64,000 nucleotides of DNA, from positions 1 to 64,000 of the forward strand of contig SUVV01000003.1 in the NCBI GenBank assembly GCA_015061805.1, read 5' to 3'. This document shows, piece after piece, positions 33,596 through 43,937 of the stretch. The DNA is from Lentisphaerota bacterium (GTDB lineage Bacteria; Verrucomicrobiota; Lentisphaeria; Victivallales; Victivallaceae). Within the stretch, counting starts at the first letter, position 1; each line of letters starts with the position of its first letter. The notes beneath the pieces are model-generated. The model had not been told where the DNA came from, searched no databases, and saw only the letters and a list, made by a program, of their open reading frames with translations. A program made the translations under genes and the position numbers.

Positions 33596-34006
33596 ATGAT
33601 CCGTTTTTGTTTTATTCTTACTATCCTGCTTATGTTCACAGCAGGCTGCAAAACGGCAGGAGAATACCATTCTCAACTGACAATGCAGGATTCCGGACGA
33701 ACACTCTCACTGAAACCAGGAGACACTGTCCGAATTGCCCTGCAAAGCAATCCAACGACAGGATTCAGCTGGATCGAAGCAGAGAACCCGGATCCTGATG
33801 TGATCCGTTTGACGGCAAAACGATTTGTTTCTGCACAAAAACAGAAAGAGCTTGTCGGGGCACCCGGTGAGACAGAATTTATCTGCGAAGCTGTTGGCCC
33901 CGGAGAAACAGAGATTCGCCTGAATTATAAACGTTCGTGGGAAACCGTTGCGCCGGACAAAACATTCATATTAAAGATCATTGTTCCGGTACGGTCCCGT
34001 TTATAA
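33596..34006 (+). CDS. Chagasin-family (I42) lipoprotein
   Basis: This 136-residue precursor has a lipoprotein signal (ILLMFTAGC, Cys18) and the chagasin signature. SNPTTGFSW is the classic NPTTGF loop of cysteine-protease inhibitors, followed by GETEFICEAVGPGETEIRL and RSWE. Inhibition of papain-type proteases is inferred from the family. It probably sits in the outer membrane or periplasm. GGAG lies 8 bases before the ATG. It is the first normal chromosomal gene beyond the island. Confidence 0.88.
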   Translation: MIRFCFILTILLMFTAGCKTAGEYHSQLTMQDSGRTLSLKPGDTVRIALQSNPTTGFSWIEAENPDPDVIRLTAKRFVSAQKQKELVGAPGETEFICEAVGPGETEIRLNYKRSWETVAPDKTFILKIIVPVRSRL

Positions 34007-34133
34007 ATCATTTCTGCAAATGGACTCTGCCGTTGTGTGTGATCAATTGCGGCCGGCGAACAGTAATACATCCCGTTTTCACACTGATTGGCAAATAAAA
34101 ATCAGTCTGCGTTTAATACACAGCATTCTTTTT

Positions 34134-35204
34134 TTACCTTGCACCAAAGGGCAAGGACAGTTGAATACCGCTCGCATTGTCTGCCGGATGGGCAACTCCG
34201 ACACCGACCAATCGGACCGGACGTTTTCCGGCTTCGGTTTTTACCAGCAGATGAAGCGCTGACCGGGCGATTTCACTGCCGGAAGTCACCGGCTCTTCCA
34301 ACAGCACCGAGCGGGTGACGGTTTGAAAATCATCATATTTGAGTTTGATAAAAACCGATTTGCCGACAAATCCGGCAGTTTCCGCCCGCTTTGCCACCCG
34401 GTTGGCAAGAGAACGGATCAATATCCGCAAGCGCCGCAAATCAGAACAATCTTCATACAAAGTCACTTCCCTGCTGACACTTTTCGGGTTGCATTCCGGT
34501 TCGACCGGGCGGTCGTCCACGCCCCGGACGATGCTGTAATAGAATCCTCCGGCTTTACCGAAAATATTTTTCAATGTTTCCAACGGCAGTTTCCGCAGAT
34601 CAGCCCCGGTTCGGACGTTGATCGAATGAAGTTTCGCCGCGCTAACCTTGCCGATACCGTGAAATTTACTGACCGGGAACGGGTCGAGAAAATCCTGCGT
34701 TTCAGCCGGGCTTATCAGCGTCAATCCCGCAGGTTTCCGGAAGTCCGAGGCACTTTTCGCCAGAAATTTATTGTAAGAAACCCCGGCGGAAGCGGTAAGC
34801 ATGCACTTTTCAAAAATCCGCTGCTGCAAAATCGATGCAATATTTGAAGCATCTTCCAGAGTGTCGCACAGCGCGCTCACATCCAGATAGGCTTCATCGA
34901 TGGAAACCGCTTCCACCAGCGGCGTGAGTTTGAAAAATTCCTCTTTGATCTGACGGGAAACTGCGCTGTAACGCCGGAAATCCGGTTCAATCAAGACCGC
35001 ATGGGGACACAAACGCAATGCCGTACGCGTCGGCATCGCTGAATGGATCCCGTACTTACGCGCTTCGTAGGAACAGGTGGAAACCACTCCGCGCCGCTGC
35101 GGTGCGCCGCCGACCAGAACCGGCTTGCCCCGGTATTCCGGGCGGTCACGCTGTTCAATGGAGGCAAAAAAAGCATCCATATCGATATGGATGATCTTAC
35201 GCAT
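34134..35204 (-). CDS. dinB: DNA polymerase IV
   Basis: This 356-residue Y-family polymerase has HIDMDAFFASIEQ with the first metal-binding Asp, SIDEAYLDV with the second acidic pair, and a helix-hairpin-helix (KFHGIGKVSAAKLHSINVRT). It bypasses lesions at stalled forks. The little-finger domain continues to residue 356; no clear beta-clamp motif was seen at the end. Its start overlaps the end of rodA by 8 bp, so it is co-expressed with that cell-shape gene. Confidence 0.95.
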   Translation of the reverse strand: MRKIIHIDMDAFFASIEQRDRPEYRGKPVLVGGAPQRRGVVSTCSYEARKYGIHSAMPTRTALRLCPHAVLIEPDFRRYSAVSRQIKEEFFKLTPLVEAVSIDEAYLDVSALCDTLEDASNIASILQQRIFEKCMLTASAGVSYNKFLAKSASDFRKPAGLTLISPAETQDFLDPFPVSKFHGIGKVSAAKLHSINVRTGADLRKLPLETLKNIFGKAGGFYYSIVRGVDDRPVEPECNPKSVSREVTLYEDCSDLRRLRILIRSLANRVAKRAETAGFVGKSVFIKLKYDDFQTVTRSVLLEEPVTSGSEIARSALHLLVKTEAGKRPVRLVGVGVAHPADNASGIQLSLPFGAR

Positions 35205-36357
35205 CGTAATTCCAGCCGTGAAGACGGATCGACTGCATCAATCCCAATGCCGCCATGGTGATAACAATAAATGAACCGCCGTAACTTACCAGCGGCAAAG
35301 ATAACCCGGATACCGGCGCCACACCGATACTCATACCGATATTGATGAAAACATGAAAAAACAGCAATATCGCCGTACCCGATGCCAGAAGCCTGCCGTA
35401 AGTCGGCGCCAGAAATGCGGTTCGCAATATGGTGTAAAACAATGCCGCATAGAGCAGCAGCAGCGCCAGAACTCCGCAAAATCCGGTTTCTTCGGCGATT
35501 ACCGAAAAAATAAAGTCATTATGCGCCGCCATCTGCGGCAGAAATCCCAAGGCATTCTGAGTGCCGTTGCCCAGACCTTTGCCGTAAAGTCCTCCGGAAC
35601 CGACCCCCAACCGTGCCTGATAGGGCTGGTGACCGCGATTCTGGATATCAAACTGCGGATCGAGGAAAACCCGGATCCGGTCACGCTGGTATTTGCGGAG
35701 CAAAACCGGATTTTCTCTGGAGTAATCCAGAAATCCGACCACCCCGATAAGCAACGCCGCCACCACGCCGATCAACACATATTTCCACCGCACCCCGGCG
35801 ATGAACAACATGGAAAAATATATCGGCAACAGCAACAGCGCACTGCCCAAATCCGGCTCAATGACGATGAGAAAGAAAGGCATGCCCAAGACAAACAAGG
35901 TCAACAGAAAGGTCTGCCAGCGGCGGATCTGCCAACTGCGCGAAGCAAACAATCCGGCGAGCACCATGATCAGCGCCACTTTCGCCGGCTCCGACGGCTG
36001 CAAACGGTAACCCCCGATCACCAGCCAACGCGTGGCATGGTTGATCTCCTTACCCCATATCAGCACCGCCCCGAGCAGGCAAAGGCATAGCAGATAAAAG
36101 ATGATTGAGGCGATGCGGAATTCGATTTTCCGGTAATCCATCGCCGCAATGATGATGTAAAGTACCGTCCCGACGGCGATCCACTGCAGCTGCTGGTGAA
36201 AAAAATTCGCCGCCGAAGCCGTTCCGATCTGAATCCCGATCGAACGGATGAATACCGCGCCCGTAACCAGCAGAATGGAAACAACAGCAAGCTGGAGATA
36301 ATCCAACTTGCTCATTACTTCCCGCAACCAGGACACGTTGAATGCCGGACGGTACAT
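35197..36357 (-). CDS. rodA: RodA peptidoglycan glycosyltransferase
   Basis: This 386-residue SEDS protein has about ten membrane segments. It polymerises glycan strands for rod-shaped growth with a partner PBP2. Signature stretches are RWLVIGGYRLQPSEPAK, IEPDLGSALLLLPI, and LIGSSVS-like SIGVAPVSGLSLPLVSYGGS. The start is uncertain: an ATG 14 codons later (MSKLDYLQLA) also fits the membrane topology. purA stops 19 bp upstream and dinB overlaps downstream, so the three form one minus-strand unit. Confidence 0.93.
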   Translation of the reverse strand: MYRPAFNVSWLREVMSKLDYLQLAVVSILLVTGAVFIRSIGIQIGTASAANFFHQQLQWIAVGTVLYIIIAAMDYRKIEFRIASIIFYLLCLCLLGAVLIWGKEINHATRWLVIGGYRLQPSEPAKVALIMVLAGLFASRSWQIRRWQTFLLTLFVLGMPFFLIVIEPDLGSALLLLPIYFSMLFIAGVRWKYVLIGVVAALLIGVVGFLDYSRENPVLLRKYQRDRIRVFLDPQFDIQNRGHQPYQARLGVGSGGLYGKGLGNGTQNALGFLPQMAAHNDFIFSVIAEETGFCGVLALLLLYAALFYTILRTAFLAPTYGRLLASGTAILLFFHVFINIGMSIGVAPVSGLSLPLVSYGGSFIVITMAALGLMQSIRLHGWNYDA

Positions 36358-36376
36358 TTTATTACAACCGGAAGGG

Positions 36377-37657
<1,281 letters not shown>

Positions 37658-37715
37658 AGTTAGTCCCTCCAATATAAATAATTTGTTAATATCATCAAAA
37701 AACACTTGAAAGCAT

Positions 37716-37744
37716 AATATATACCCCATGACAACTTTTTACAA
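37716..37744 (-). promoter_or_regulatory. Sigma-70-type promoter for purA-rodA-dinB
   Basis: On the minus strand, TTGTAA (37,739-37,744) and TATATT (37,716-37,721) are separated by 17 bp, about 60 bp before the purA start. Confidence 0.65.
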
Positions 37745-37763
37745 GCAATATTTGCAATGTTTG

Positions 37764-37792
37764 TTGACTTTTTGCCGTTTATGGAATATTTT
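37764..37792 (+). promoter_or_regulatory. Sigma-70-type promoter for the UPF0126 gene
   Basis: TTGACT (37,764-37,769) and TATTTT (37,787-37,792) with a 17-bp spacer, about 35 bp before the start. It is divergent from the purA promoter. Confidence 0.6.
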
Positions 37793-37827
37793 ATAAAAAT
37801 TGCAAATCAGAATATGGAGAACTCATC

Positions 37828-38460
37828 ATGGGGAACTGGATAATTTTATTGCTCGACCTCTTTGGAACAGCAGTTTTTGCCATCACCGGAGCCGTTCAGG
37901 GCATCCGGCGGCATCTGGATATTTTCGGAGTGACGGTACTTGCCTGCTGCGTCGGAGTCGGCGGCGGCATCACCCGAGACTGCATCATCGGCTGTACTCC
38001 GGTCGCAGCATTTCAGAATCAGCACTACATTCTCATCTGCATTGCAGTCGGCATACTCTCCTACATGAGCGCCGGATTCCTGATCAAGAAGCGCAACATA
38101 GTAAAGTTCTGCGATGCGATCGGACTTGGAGTTTTCACCGCGATCGGCGCCCAGAAAGGGATGGATTTCGGATTGACCTTCACCGGTATCGTGCTGTGCG
38201 GAGTTTTCACCTCGGTTGGCGGCGGAATCATCCGTGACGTCCTGACCGGAAAAATTCCGGTGGTATTGAAAAGCGATTTTTACGCCACGGCTTCACTTAT
38301 CGGCGGAATCGTTTTCTGTCTGCTGCTGCCGCTTAAACTGCACTTTTTCCTCAACTTTCTGATCGTTGCCGCTCTGGTCACGGCGATACGGCTGATCGCC
38401 ATCCGCTACAATCTCCAACTCCCGGCGGCGGGCAGATTCAACAACCGTTCCGTCCACTGA
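37828..38460 (+). CDS. UPF0126/TRIC-like cation channel protein
   Basis: This 210-residue membrane protein has about six to seven segments and two similar halves, each with a glycine-rich turn and R/D (GVGGGITRDCIIG and SVGGGIIRDVLTG). That is the mark of YicG/UPF0126 bacterial TRIC-family channels, which pass monovalent cations. GGAG lies 9 bases before the ATG. It is a single-gene unit. Confidence 0.9.
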   Translation: MGNWIILLLDLFGTAVFAITGAVQGIRRHLDIFGVTVLACCVGVGGGITRDCIIGCTPVAAFQNQHYILICIAVGILSYMSAGFLIKKRNIVKFCDAIGLGVFTAIGAQKGMDFGLTFTGIVLCGVFTSVGGGIIRDVLTGKIPVVLKSDFYATASLIGGIVFCLLLPLKLHFFLNFLIVAALVTAIRLIAIRYNLQLPAAGRFNNRSVH

Positions 38461-38476
38461 CGGAGAAACGCAAAAT

Positions 38477-39418
38477 TCACCGTCTGTCCCCGGAAAAGGA
38501 ATGTTTTATCGTCATCCGGTTGCCGGAATAACGGTAATAGTATCCCTGAAGCAAAGGACTTTTGCCGAAATCTTTGAATCCGGGCAATTCAAATCCAACG
38601 TCCCGGTGCATCACCACGCATGAATCATCCCAGTTGCCGAAACAGCGGAAATTCTTCCGTCCGAGATCAACGGTAACGTCGGCGGGAAACCAGCCATATT
38701 TTTCCAGATAAAATTCGCTCCAGACGTGATTGCTGCCATCAACTCTCCTGCCGACGACATGCCGGGCAGGAATACCGGCGCACCGGAGCAATGAGATGAA
38801 TATTGACGAAAGATTGCCGCAATCACCGCCGCCGGAACGGATTATTTTATCCAGACTGTGCAGTCCGGTGTTGGGGTTCAGATACTTGAAATTCCCCGTA
38901 ACATATTTGTAACAATTTCTGATATATTCCAAAGTCCCGGATGATTTGCGCCGGAGGTCATCTGATATCCGTTTTATTTCCGGATGAGCCGGGGCGATCC
39001 ATGGCAGATTTGGACGGGTGAATTCCGGATATTTGCCGGAAGGAGAAGGAACACTTTTGATTTTTTTCCAATTGGTTTGCAATTTATAAAGTGTAACATC
39101 AAAACGATATTGAAGTGGATTCTCCATCTTGTTTTTTCTGCCGGAAAACAAAATCACCCTGCCGCAATTATCCCGCAGAGCAACACTTTTGCCCCGGAAA
39201 CGTCCGGAAATTGAAACTTTCTGATAGATATTATCCTCCGGTTGAGCAATGACGAATGACCATTTCCCCGGCATCCCTCCTTCGGCTACCGGCAGGATAC
39301 TGCTCACAACAGAATAACGCCCGGCAGGATAACGTTTTGCTGCAGTTGTCCGGGCGGCAGCCGGGACGGGCAATGCCGCCAGAAAACAGATCAATATGAA
39401 AACCCAAATACTTTTCAT
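38477..39418 (-). CDS. Secreted transglutaminase-like protein
   Basis: This 313-residue protein has a signal peptide (ILICFLAALPVPAAA) and a transglutaminase-like core with Cys in GGGDCGNLSSIF (about 199), His in SNHVWSEFYL (about 232) and Asp in WFPADVTVD (about 246). Such domains act as cysteine proteases or amidases in the periplasm. Its start shares one base with the stop of the MlaA fusion gene, so both are co-translated and may work at the envelope. Confidence 0.85.
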   Translation of the reverse strand: MKSIWVFILICFLAALPVPAAARTTAAKRYPAGRYSVVSSILPVAEGGMPGKWSFVIAQPEDNIYQKVSISGRFRGKSVALRDNCGRVILFSGRKNKMENPLQYRFDVTLYKLQTNWKKIKSVPSPSGKYPEFTRPNLPWIAPAHPEIKRISDDLRRKSSGTLEYIRNCYKYVTGNFKYLNPNTGLHSLDKIIRSGGGDCGNLSSIFISLLRCAGIPARHVVGRRVDGSNHVWSEFYLEKYGWFPADVTVDLGRKNFRCFGNWDDSCVVMHRDVGFELPGFKDFGKSPLLQGYYYRYSGNRMTIKHSFSGDRR

Positions 39419-41514
39419 TATTTTTTCTCCGCATCCGTAAAAAATGGAGTCAGCAGAAAAGCCTGCACCGGCAGATAGTAGAGATTGCCCAGATGGCCGC
39501 CGTGACTGAACCAGGTGAGTTTTGAAGCAAAAGCCTCATCCAGATAGCGCCGCTCGTCGTCGTTGAGCAGAAAATCATCGTAATTGTGAATGATCTTCAC
39601 TCCGGGATGATTTTTGATGGCATCGGCAAAATCTTTCAGTTCCGACCTGGCAAGAAGTTCATTCACACTCCTGCCGGGGTAATCACGCTGCAGAAATTTT
39701 TCAGCGTATTCCTGCATCGTCACCCGGTCGATGGCTTCGTAGAGTTTGTGGCGCCGCCCCCAACTGTAGGCCGGAAGTCCGGGCAGCGGTTTTTCCCGGT
39801 GGGAAGCCAGCAGAACATCCCGCAATGCAAGGCGCAAGTAGAATCCGGCAAAGATCCGGGCGACATCATCTCCGATATCGATCCGGTAATTTTTATTCTC
39901 TTTGTCTCCGGCAAAAGTCTGATAACGTTTGGTGAACAAAATAAATGCCTTACCGCAGGCATCGTGCAGTTTTTTCAGCAATTGCGTTTTGCTCCAATTG
40001 GCTGAAGTTCCGGCAAGTTCGTCGATACGCGCCATTGCATGACGGAGCGAAACCGGCGGATTGACGGCGATGAACTGATCGATGCCAAGTTCCGCTTTTT
40101 TTGTTTCCAATTCAGCGATTTTCAAGGTGTGAAGCCCGCCGAGGCTGTATCCGGCAAGCGTGATGCGGCAGTTTTCCGGAATCAGTTTCCGCTTACGCAT
40201 ATCGGAAAGCGCTGATTTCAAAAGAGTACGGACCCGTTCGGCATCATCAGGCAGAAATCCCGGCAGCTTACCCTTGCTGTCGGCAACGATGAAGTTCCAG
40301 TTGAAAGTACTGTCAAAAACGGCAACTTTGCAATCTTTACGGTGGAATATTTCAGCGAAAGCCACCGCGCTTGCGGTATTGATCGAACCACCGATACCGG
40401 GCAGGATCAGCACCAGTTCCTCACGTCTCACCGCCGGCTTTTTCTTATCGGTATTCCGCTCGTAATAACTGTAACGGGCGCGGGGACGGCCGGGGACAAG
40501 TTCAAGTTTGTAAACCGAACGCTTACCGTTGAAAGATGAATCAAAAAGTGAACGCGGCATATACCATTTGTCATAGTCGGTCTGGGGCTGGAACATCATC
40601 ACCCGCAACGAATCTGTCACCGGATTGCGGGAGTTGAAAAAGGCAAGTTCATGCCAGTTTGCTTTTATTCCGTCCGGTTTCGGACGGCGCACTTCCGGAG
40701 AAACTGCCGGAGCCGGAAGCGGATTTTCTCCGGCTTTGGAATTTTTATACATGGCGATCTGCTGTTTGATGTAACGGTAGAACCACATTTTTATCTGCAG
40801 TTCCTTGCGCAGAAGCATCATCTGCCGGAAACTCTTATAGGGGTCAAGCGCATCATCTGTCACTGACGAATATGCCGAATGCGCGATCACCATCCGGTTC
40901 AAAAAGGTGGCATAACCGGCATAGGGGATATAGGTTTTGATGTCAAAGGCGCTGTCAAAAAACATTCCGAGCATATCTCTGCCGTTGAGTGCCGGAACGA
41001 TCGGCAGCATGAAAGTATGCCCGGAACCGATTCCCCAGTGAGCAAAGGTCGAACCGAAATCAGCCTCGCTGGACGGGATATGGAACCAACTCTGCGCCAC
41101 ATCAAAAATACCGACGATACCGACGGTGGTATTCAATAAAAACCGCAGAGTTTCATCTCCGGCGGCGCCCCACTCCGCCCGCAAAAGCGAACTGAACAAA
41201 CGCGCGGGGTATTCCAGATTCACGCAAACATTGTTGAAGTGTTCAACAAATGGCCGGGGAAAGATCGAAGTATATACCCGCCCCACCGGGTCAGCCACAT
41301 AATCCATCAGAAAATCGGTACAGGCGAACATGGAACGGTTCCACGGTTCACATGGATCGTCCCCTCCGAGCATGGTTTCGACATCGGTCGGAGTCCATGC
41401 TTCCGGATGAGCCTCCGGATATCTCTCCGCCGGATGATGACAACCGGCAACGCCCAGAAGCACGAGCGCCGCAAATATAATGAGAACCAGACGGTTCCCC
41501 AACCCCCTGATCAT
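39418..41514 (-). CDS. MlaA/VacJ lipoprotein fused to an alpha/beta hydrolase
   Basis: This 698-residue lipoprotein has a lipobox (LLGVAGC). Residues about 50-260 match MlaA, with DPCEPWNRSMFACTDFLMDY, then RFLLNTTVGIVGIFD and EADFGSTFAHWGIGSGHTFM. MlaA extracts mislocalised phospholipid from the outer membrane's outer leaflet. Residues about 370-690 are an alpha/beta hydrolase with LILPGIGGS and nucleophile loop AGYSLGG (about 453-459). A single chain carrying both is not the standard MlaA form and suggests lipid capture coupled to cleavage. Between lies a charged linker. It is co-transcribed with the transglutaminase gene. Confidence 0.85.
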   Translation of the reverse strand: MIRGLGNRLVLIIFAALVLLGVAGCHHPAERYPEAHPEAWTPTDVETMLGGDDPCEPWNRSMFACTDFLMDYVADPVGRVYTSIFPRPFVEHFNNVCVNLEYPARLFSSLLRAEWGAAGDETLRFLLNTTVGIVGIFDVAQSWFHIPSSEADFGSTFAHWGIGSGHTFMLPIVPALNGRDMLGMFFDSAFDIKTYIPYAGYATFLNRMVIAHSAYSSVTDDALDPYKSFRQMMLLRKELQIKMWFYRYIKQQIAMYKNSKAGENPLPAPAVSPEVRRPKPDGIKANWHELAFFNSRNPVTDSLRVMMFQPQTDYDKWYMPRSLFDSSFNGKRSVYKLELVPGRPRARYSYYERNTDKKKPAVRREELVLILPGIGGSINTASAVAFAEIFHRKDCKVAVFDSTFNWNFIVADSKGKLPGFLPDDAERVRTLLKSALSDMRKRKLIPENCRITLAGYSLGGLHTLKIAELETKKAELGIDQFIAVNPPVSLRHAMARIDELAGTSANWSKTQLLKKLHDACGKAFILFTKRYQTFAGDKENKNYRIDIGDDVARIFAGFYLRLALRDVLLASHREKPLPGLPAYSWGRRHKLYEAIDRVTMQEYAEKFLQRDYPGRSVNELLARSELKDFADAIKNHPGVKIIHNYDDFLLNDDERRYLDEAFASKLTWFSHGGHLGNLYYLPVQAFLLTPFFTDAEKK

Positions 41515-41517
41515 CGC

Positions 41518-42468
41518 CTATTTACCCAATTTAGATTTTTCCATATCGTAGTCGATGCCGGAATTCCAGACCGGAGCGGCGCCCCGGGTCTGCTGTTCAA
41601 GGAAGCCGAACGCGGGGCCGGGAAGCAGGTCATGACCGCCCTCAAAAACAGTTACCCGCGCCATGCCGGAAACCCGGCGCAGCAGAACTTTATAGGGACC
41701 ATAGGCGCGGTCTTCTTCGCCCTTGTACTGCAAATGTTCAGGAATCGCTTCATTCTTTTCGATGAAATCGATATCCTCAGCGGAAATGCGGTCTTCCGGA
41801 GCAGCGAGCAGATTGAATGCCCGGAGCGTATGACCGACCGGAACACTTCCTTTGTGTCCGTCATGGATACCGGTACCGATATCGACGATGGTCTTGCCGA
41901 TCGCAGAAGCCAGATAAGTCACCGGAGAACGGCGTTTCGCCTGCGCCGCCGCCGATGAAGAAACCGAAGGATCTCCGTCACAGGCGCTTTCAATATGTTC
42001 AAAATAGTTGCGATTTGAACGCTTGCATTCATCGTGCCAGCGGGCGATATCGCTGATGGGACACCATGCCGAAACCGCCGTCCAGATCTGCGGAGCGCGG
42101 CCGGCCATCAGCAAAGAAGCATGACCGCCGCCGGAACCGCCGATCAGATAAATGCGGGATTCATCGACTTTGCAGACACTTTTGACATATTCGACGGCGC
42201 TTTCGATATCGGAGACCACCAGATCGGAACCGCACGCCTTGCGGTTCCAGTTGGGACCGCGAAACAGCGGATAAATGCAGTGCCAGTTGCGCTGTTCGCA
42301 ACGGGAACGGTAGGGTTCCCAAGACTGGGTGAGGTCGGCGCTCCAGGTGTGCAGAGCCACCAGAAGCGGCCGGGGTTCATCACCGGAAGCGGGCATAAAA
42401 AGCGCAGGCTGGCGGGTTTCGTCCAACTTGGAAATAAACGTCACTTCATACTGTTCATTCATAGCCAT
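41518..42468 (-). CDS. Alpha/beta hydrolase, S9/esterase type
   Basis: This 316-residue hydrolase has RPLLVALHTWS, the nucleophile elbow GGSGGGHASL near residue 112, and a late FEGGHDLLPG with the likely catalytic His. It resembles prolyl-oligopeptidase or acetylesterase domains. No signal peptide is seen, so it is probably cytoplasmic. It ends 3 bp before the MlaA-fusion start, suggesting one operon. A minus-strand TTGTAA/TATATT promoter lies upstream. Confidence 0.82.
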   Translation of the reverse strand: MAMNEQYEVTFISKLDETRQPALFMPASGDEPRPLLVALHTWSADLTQSWEPYRSRCEQRNWHCIYPLFRGPNWNRKACGSDLVVSDIESAVEYVKSVCKVDESRIYLIGGSGGGHASLLMAGRAPQIWTAVSAWCPISDIARWHDECKRSNRNYFEHIESACDGDPSVSSSAAAQAKRRSPVTYLASAIGKTIVDIGTGIHDGHKGSVPVGHTLRAFNLLAAPEDRISAEDIDFIEKNEAIPEHLQYKGEEDRAYGPYKVLLRRVSGMARVTVFEGGHDLLPGPAFGFLEQQTRGAAPVWNSGIDYDMEKSKLGK

Positions 42469-42507
42469 ATTACCTTATTTTGGATGAATTCTGTTATATT
42501 TCCCATA

Positions 42508-42536
42508 AATATAATGTGTTACGGCCGATTTTACAA
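42508..42536 (-). promoter_or_regulatory. Promoter for the hydrolase-MlaA operon
   Basis: On the minus strand, TTGTAA (42,531-42,536) and TATATT (42,508-42,513) with a 17-bp spacer, about 40 bp before the hydrolase start. Confidence 0.65.
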
Positions 42537-42546
42537 TAGTTTCAAC

Positions 42547-42575
42547 TTGATAAATCGCTAAAATGTGGTTATATT
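42547..42575 (+). promoter_or_regulatory. Promoter for dgt-kinase
   Basis: TTGATA (42,547-42,552) and TATATT (42,570-42,575) with a 17-bp spacer, 30 bp before dgt. It is back to back with the preceding promoter. Confidence 0.65.
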
Positions 42576-42605
42576 TTCCTGTGAACAGAATTTCAGGAGT
42601 TTTTT

Positions 42606-43937
42606 ATGGCAGAAATGGAATGGATCAAGTTGTTGTCACCGCACCGGCTCGGCAGTCAATTGCCGGGTAAGATCACCCCGGAACGTTCTCCGTTTCAGCG
42701 GGATTTTGACCGGATAATATTTTCCGGAAGTTTCCGGCGGCTTCAGGACAAAACCCAGGTTTTCCCGCTGGCGCAGAATGATTATGTCCGCACCCGGCTC
42801 ACCCACAGTCTGGAAACCAGCAGTATCGCCCGCAGTCTGGGAACTGCCGCCGGAGTATTCATCTGCCGGGAATTCGACACCGGGGGCGCCCACCCCAGCG
42901 ATATCGGCGCCGCCGTCGCCGCAGCCGCCCTTGCCCATGACATCGGCAATCCGCCGCTGGGCCACGCCGGTGAAGAGGCGATCCGCTACTGGTTCACCGA
43001 CACCGCCGAAGGAAAGAAACTCCACGAATCCATGACCCCGGCTGAAATCGCTGACATCAGCCGTTATGACGGCAACGCTCAGGGATTCCGCATCATGTCC
43101 CGCCTGGAAATGCCGGACAATTACGGCGGCATGCAGATCACCTGCGCCACCTTGGGCACATTTGCCAAATATCCGGGAAATTCTTTGAGCGACTGGAAAA
43201 AATGCGGATTTTTTCAACAGGAAGCGGAACTTTTTTCCGAGGTCGCCGAATATTGCGGAATGATAGAAAAAACTCCCGGCACCTGGTGCCGTCATCCATT
43301 GAGTTTCCTGCTGGAAGCCGCCGATGACATCGCTTACCTCACGGTGGATTTTGAAGATGCTTCCCGGCTCGGTATGATCGATTATTCCTGTCTTGAAGAA
43401 CTTTATTTGAACATAATCGATTCTCCGCGCTCTTCTGAATATGTCAAACAACTCGCCACCAAAGAGCGCAAAGCCGAATTCCTCCGCGCCCAGGCGATCG
43501 GCGTCCTCGTCCGGGCGGCGGCAGACTGTTTCATCGCCCACCACGATGAATTGATGCGGGGAGAATTCAACGCTTCCCTTACCGAATTGATCCCGCAGGC
43601 GCCGCTGCTCAAAAATATCCGCGAACGCAGTGTGCGCGATATTTACAACCACCGGAGCGTGGCAGAGGTGGTCGGAGCCGGATTTGAACTGGTTCAGGGT
43701 ATGCTGGATATTTTCATCCCCTGTGTCAACGAGATGGCGCTGGAGTGCGCCGGAAAAACCAAAGCCAGTTACCGGAGCCGCCGGGTTTCCGCATTGCTTC
43801 CGGTGCTTCATTACCCGCGCCCGGATGAGGTGGATTCCACTTATTCAAGACTGTTGCGGGTACTGGACTACGTTTCTGGCATGACTGACCGTTACGCCGT
43901 AAATCTTTACCAGAAACTTAAGGGGATTTCACTATGA
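42606..43937 (+). CDS. dgt: Deoxyguanosinetriphosphate triphosphohydrolase
   Basis: This 443-residue HD-domain enzyme cleaves dNTPs, preferably dGTP, to nucleoside and triphosphate. Metal ligands lie in RLTHSLETSSIARSLG (first His) and LAHDIGNPPLGHAGEEAI (HD pair), with a further Asp in AADDIAYLTVDFEDA. AGGAG precedes the ATG. The stop overlaps the kinase start by 4 bp, an uncommon pairing that suggests linked regulation. Length is normal. Confidence 0.94.
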   Translation: MAEMEWIKLLSPHRLGSQLPGKITPERSPFQRDFDRIIFSGSFRRLQDKTQVFPLAQNDYVRTRLTHSLETSSIARSLGTAAGVFICREFDTGGAHPSDIGAAVAAAALAHDIGNPPLGHAGEEAIRYWFTDTAEGKKLHESMTPAEIADISRYDGNAQGFRIMSRLEMPDNYGGMQITCATLGTFAKYPGNSLSDWKKCGFFQQEAELFSEVAEYCGMIEKTPGTWCRHPLSFLLEAADDIAYLTVDFEDASRLGMIDYSCLEELYLNIIDSPRSSEYVKQLATKERKAEFLRAQAIGVLVRAAADCFIAHHDELMRGEFNASLTELIPQAPLLKNIRERSVRDIYNHRSVAEVVGAGFELVQGMLDIFIPCVNEMALECAGKTKASYRSRRVSALLPVLHYPRPDEVDSTYSRLLRVLDYVSGMTDRYAVNLYQKLKGISL

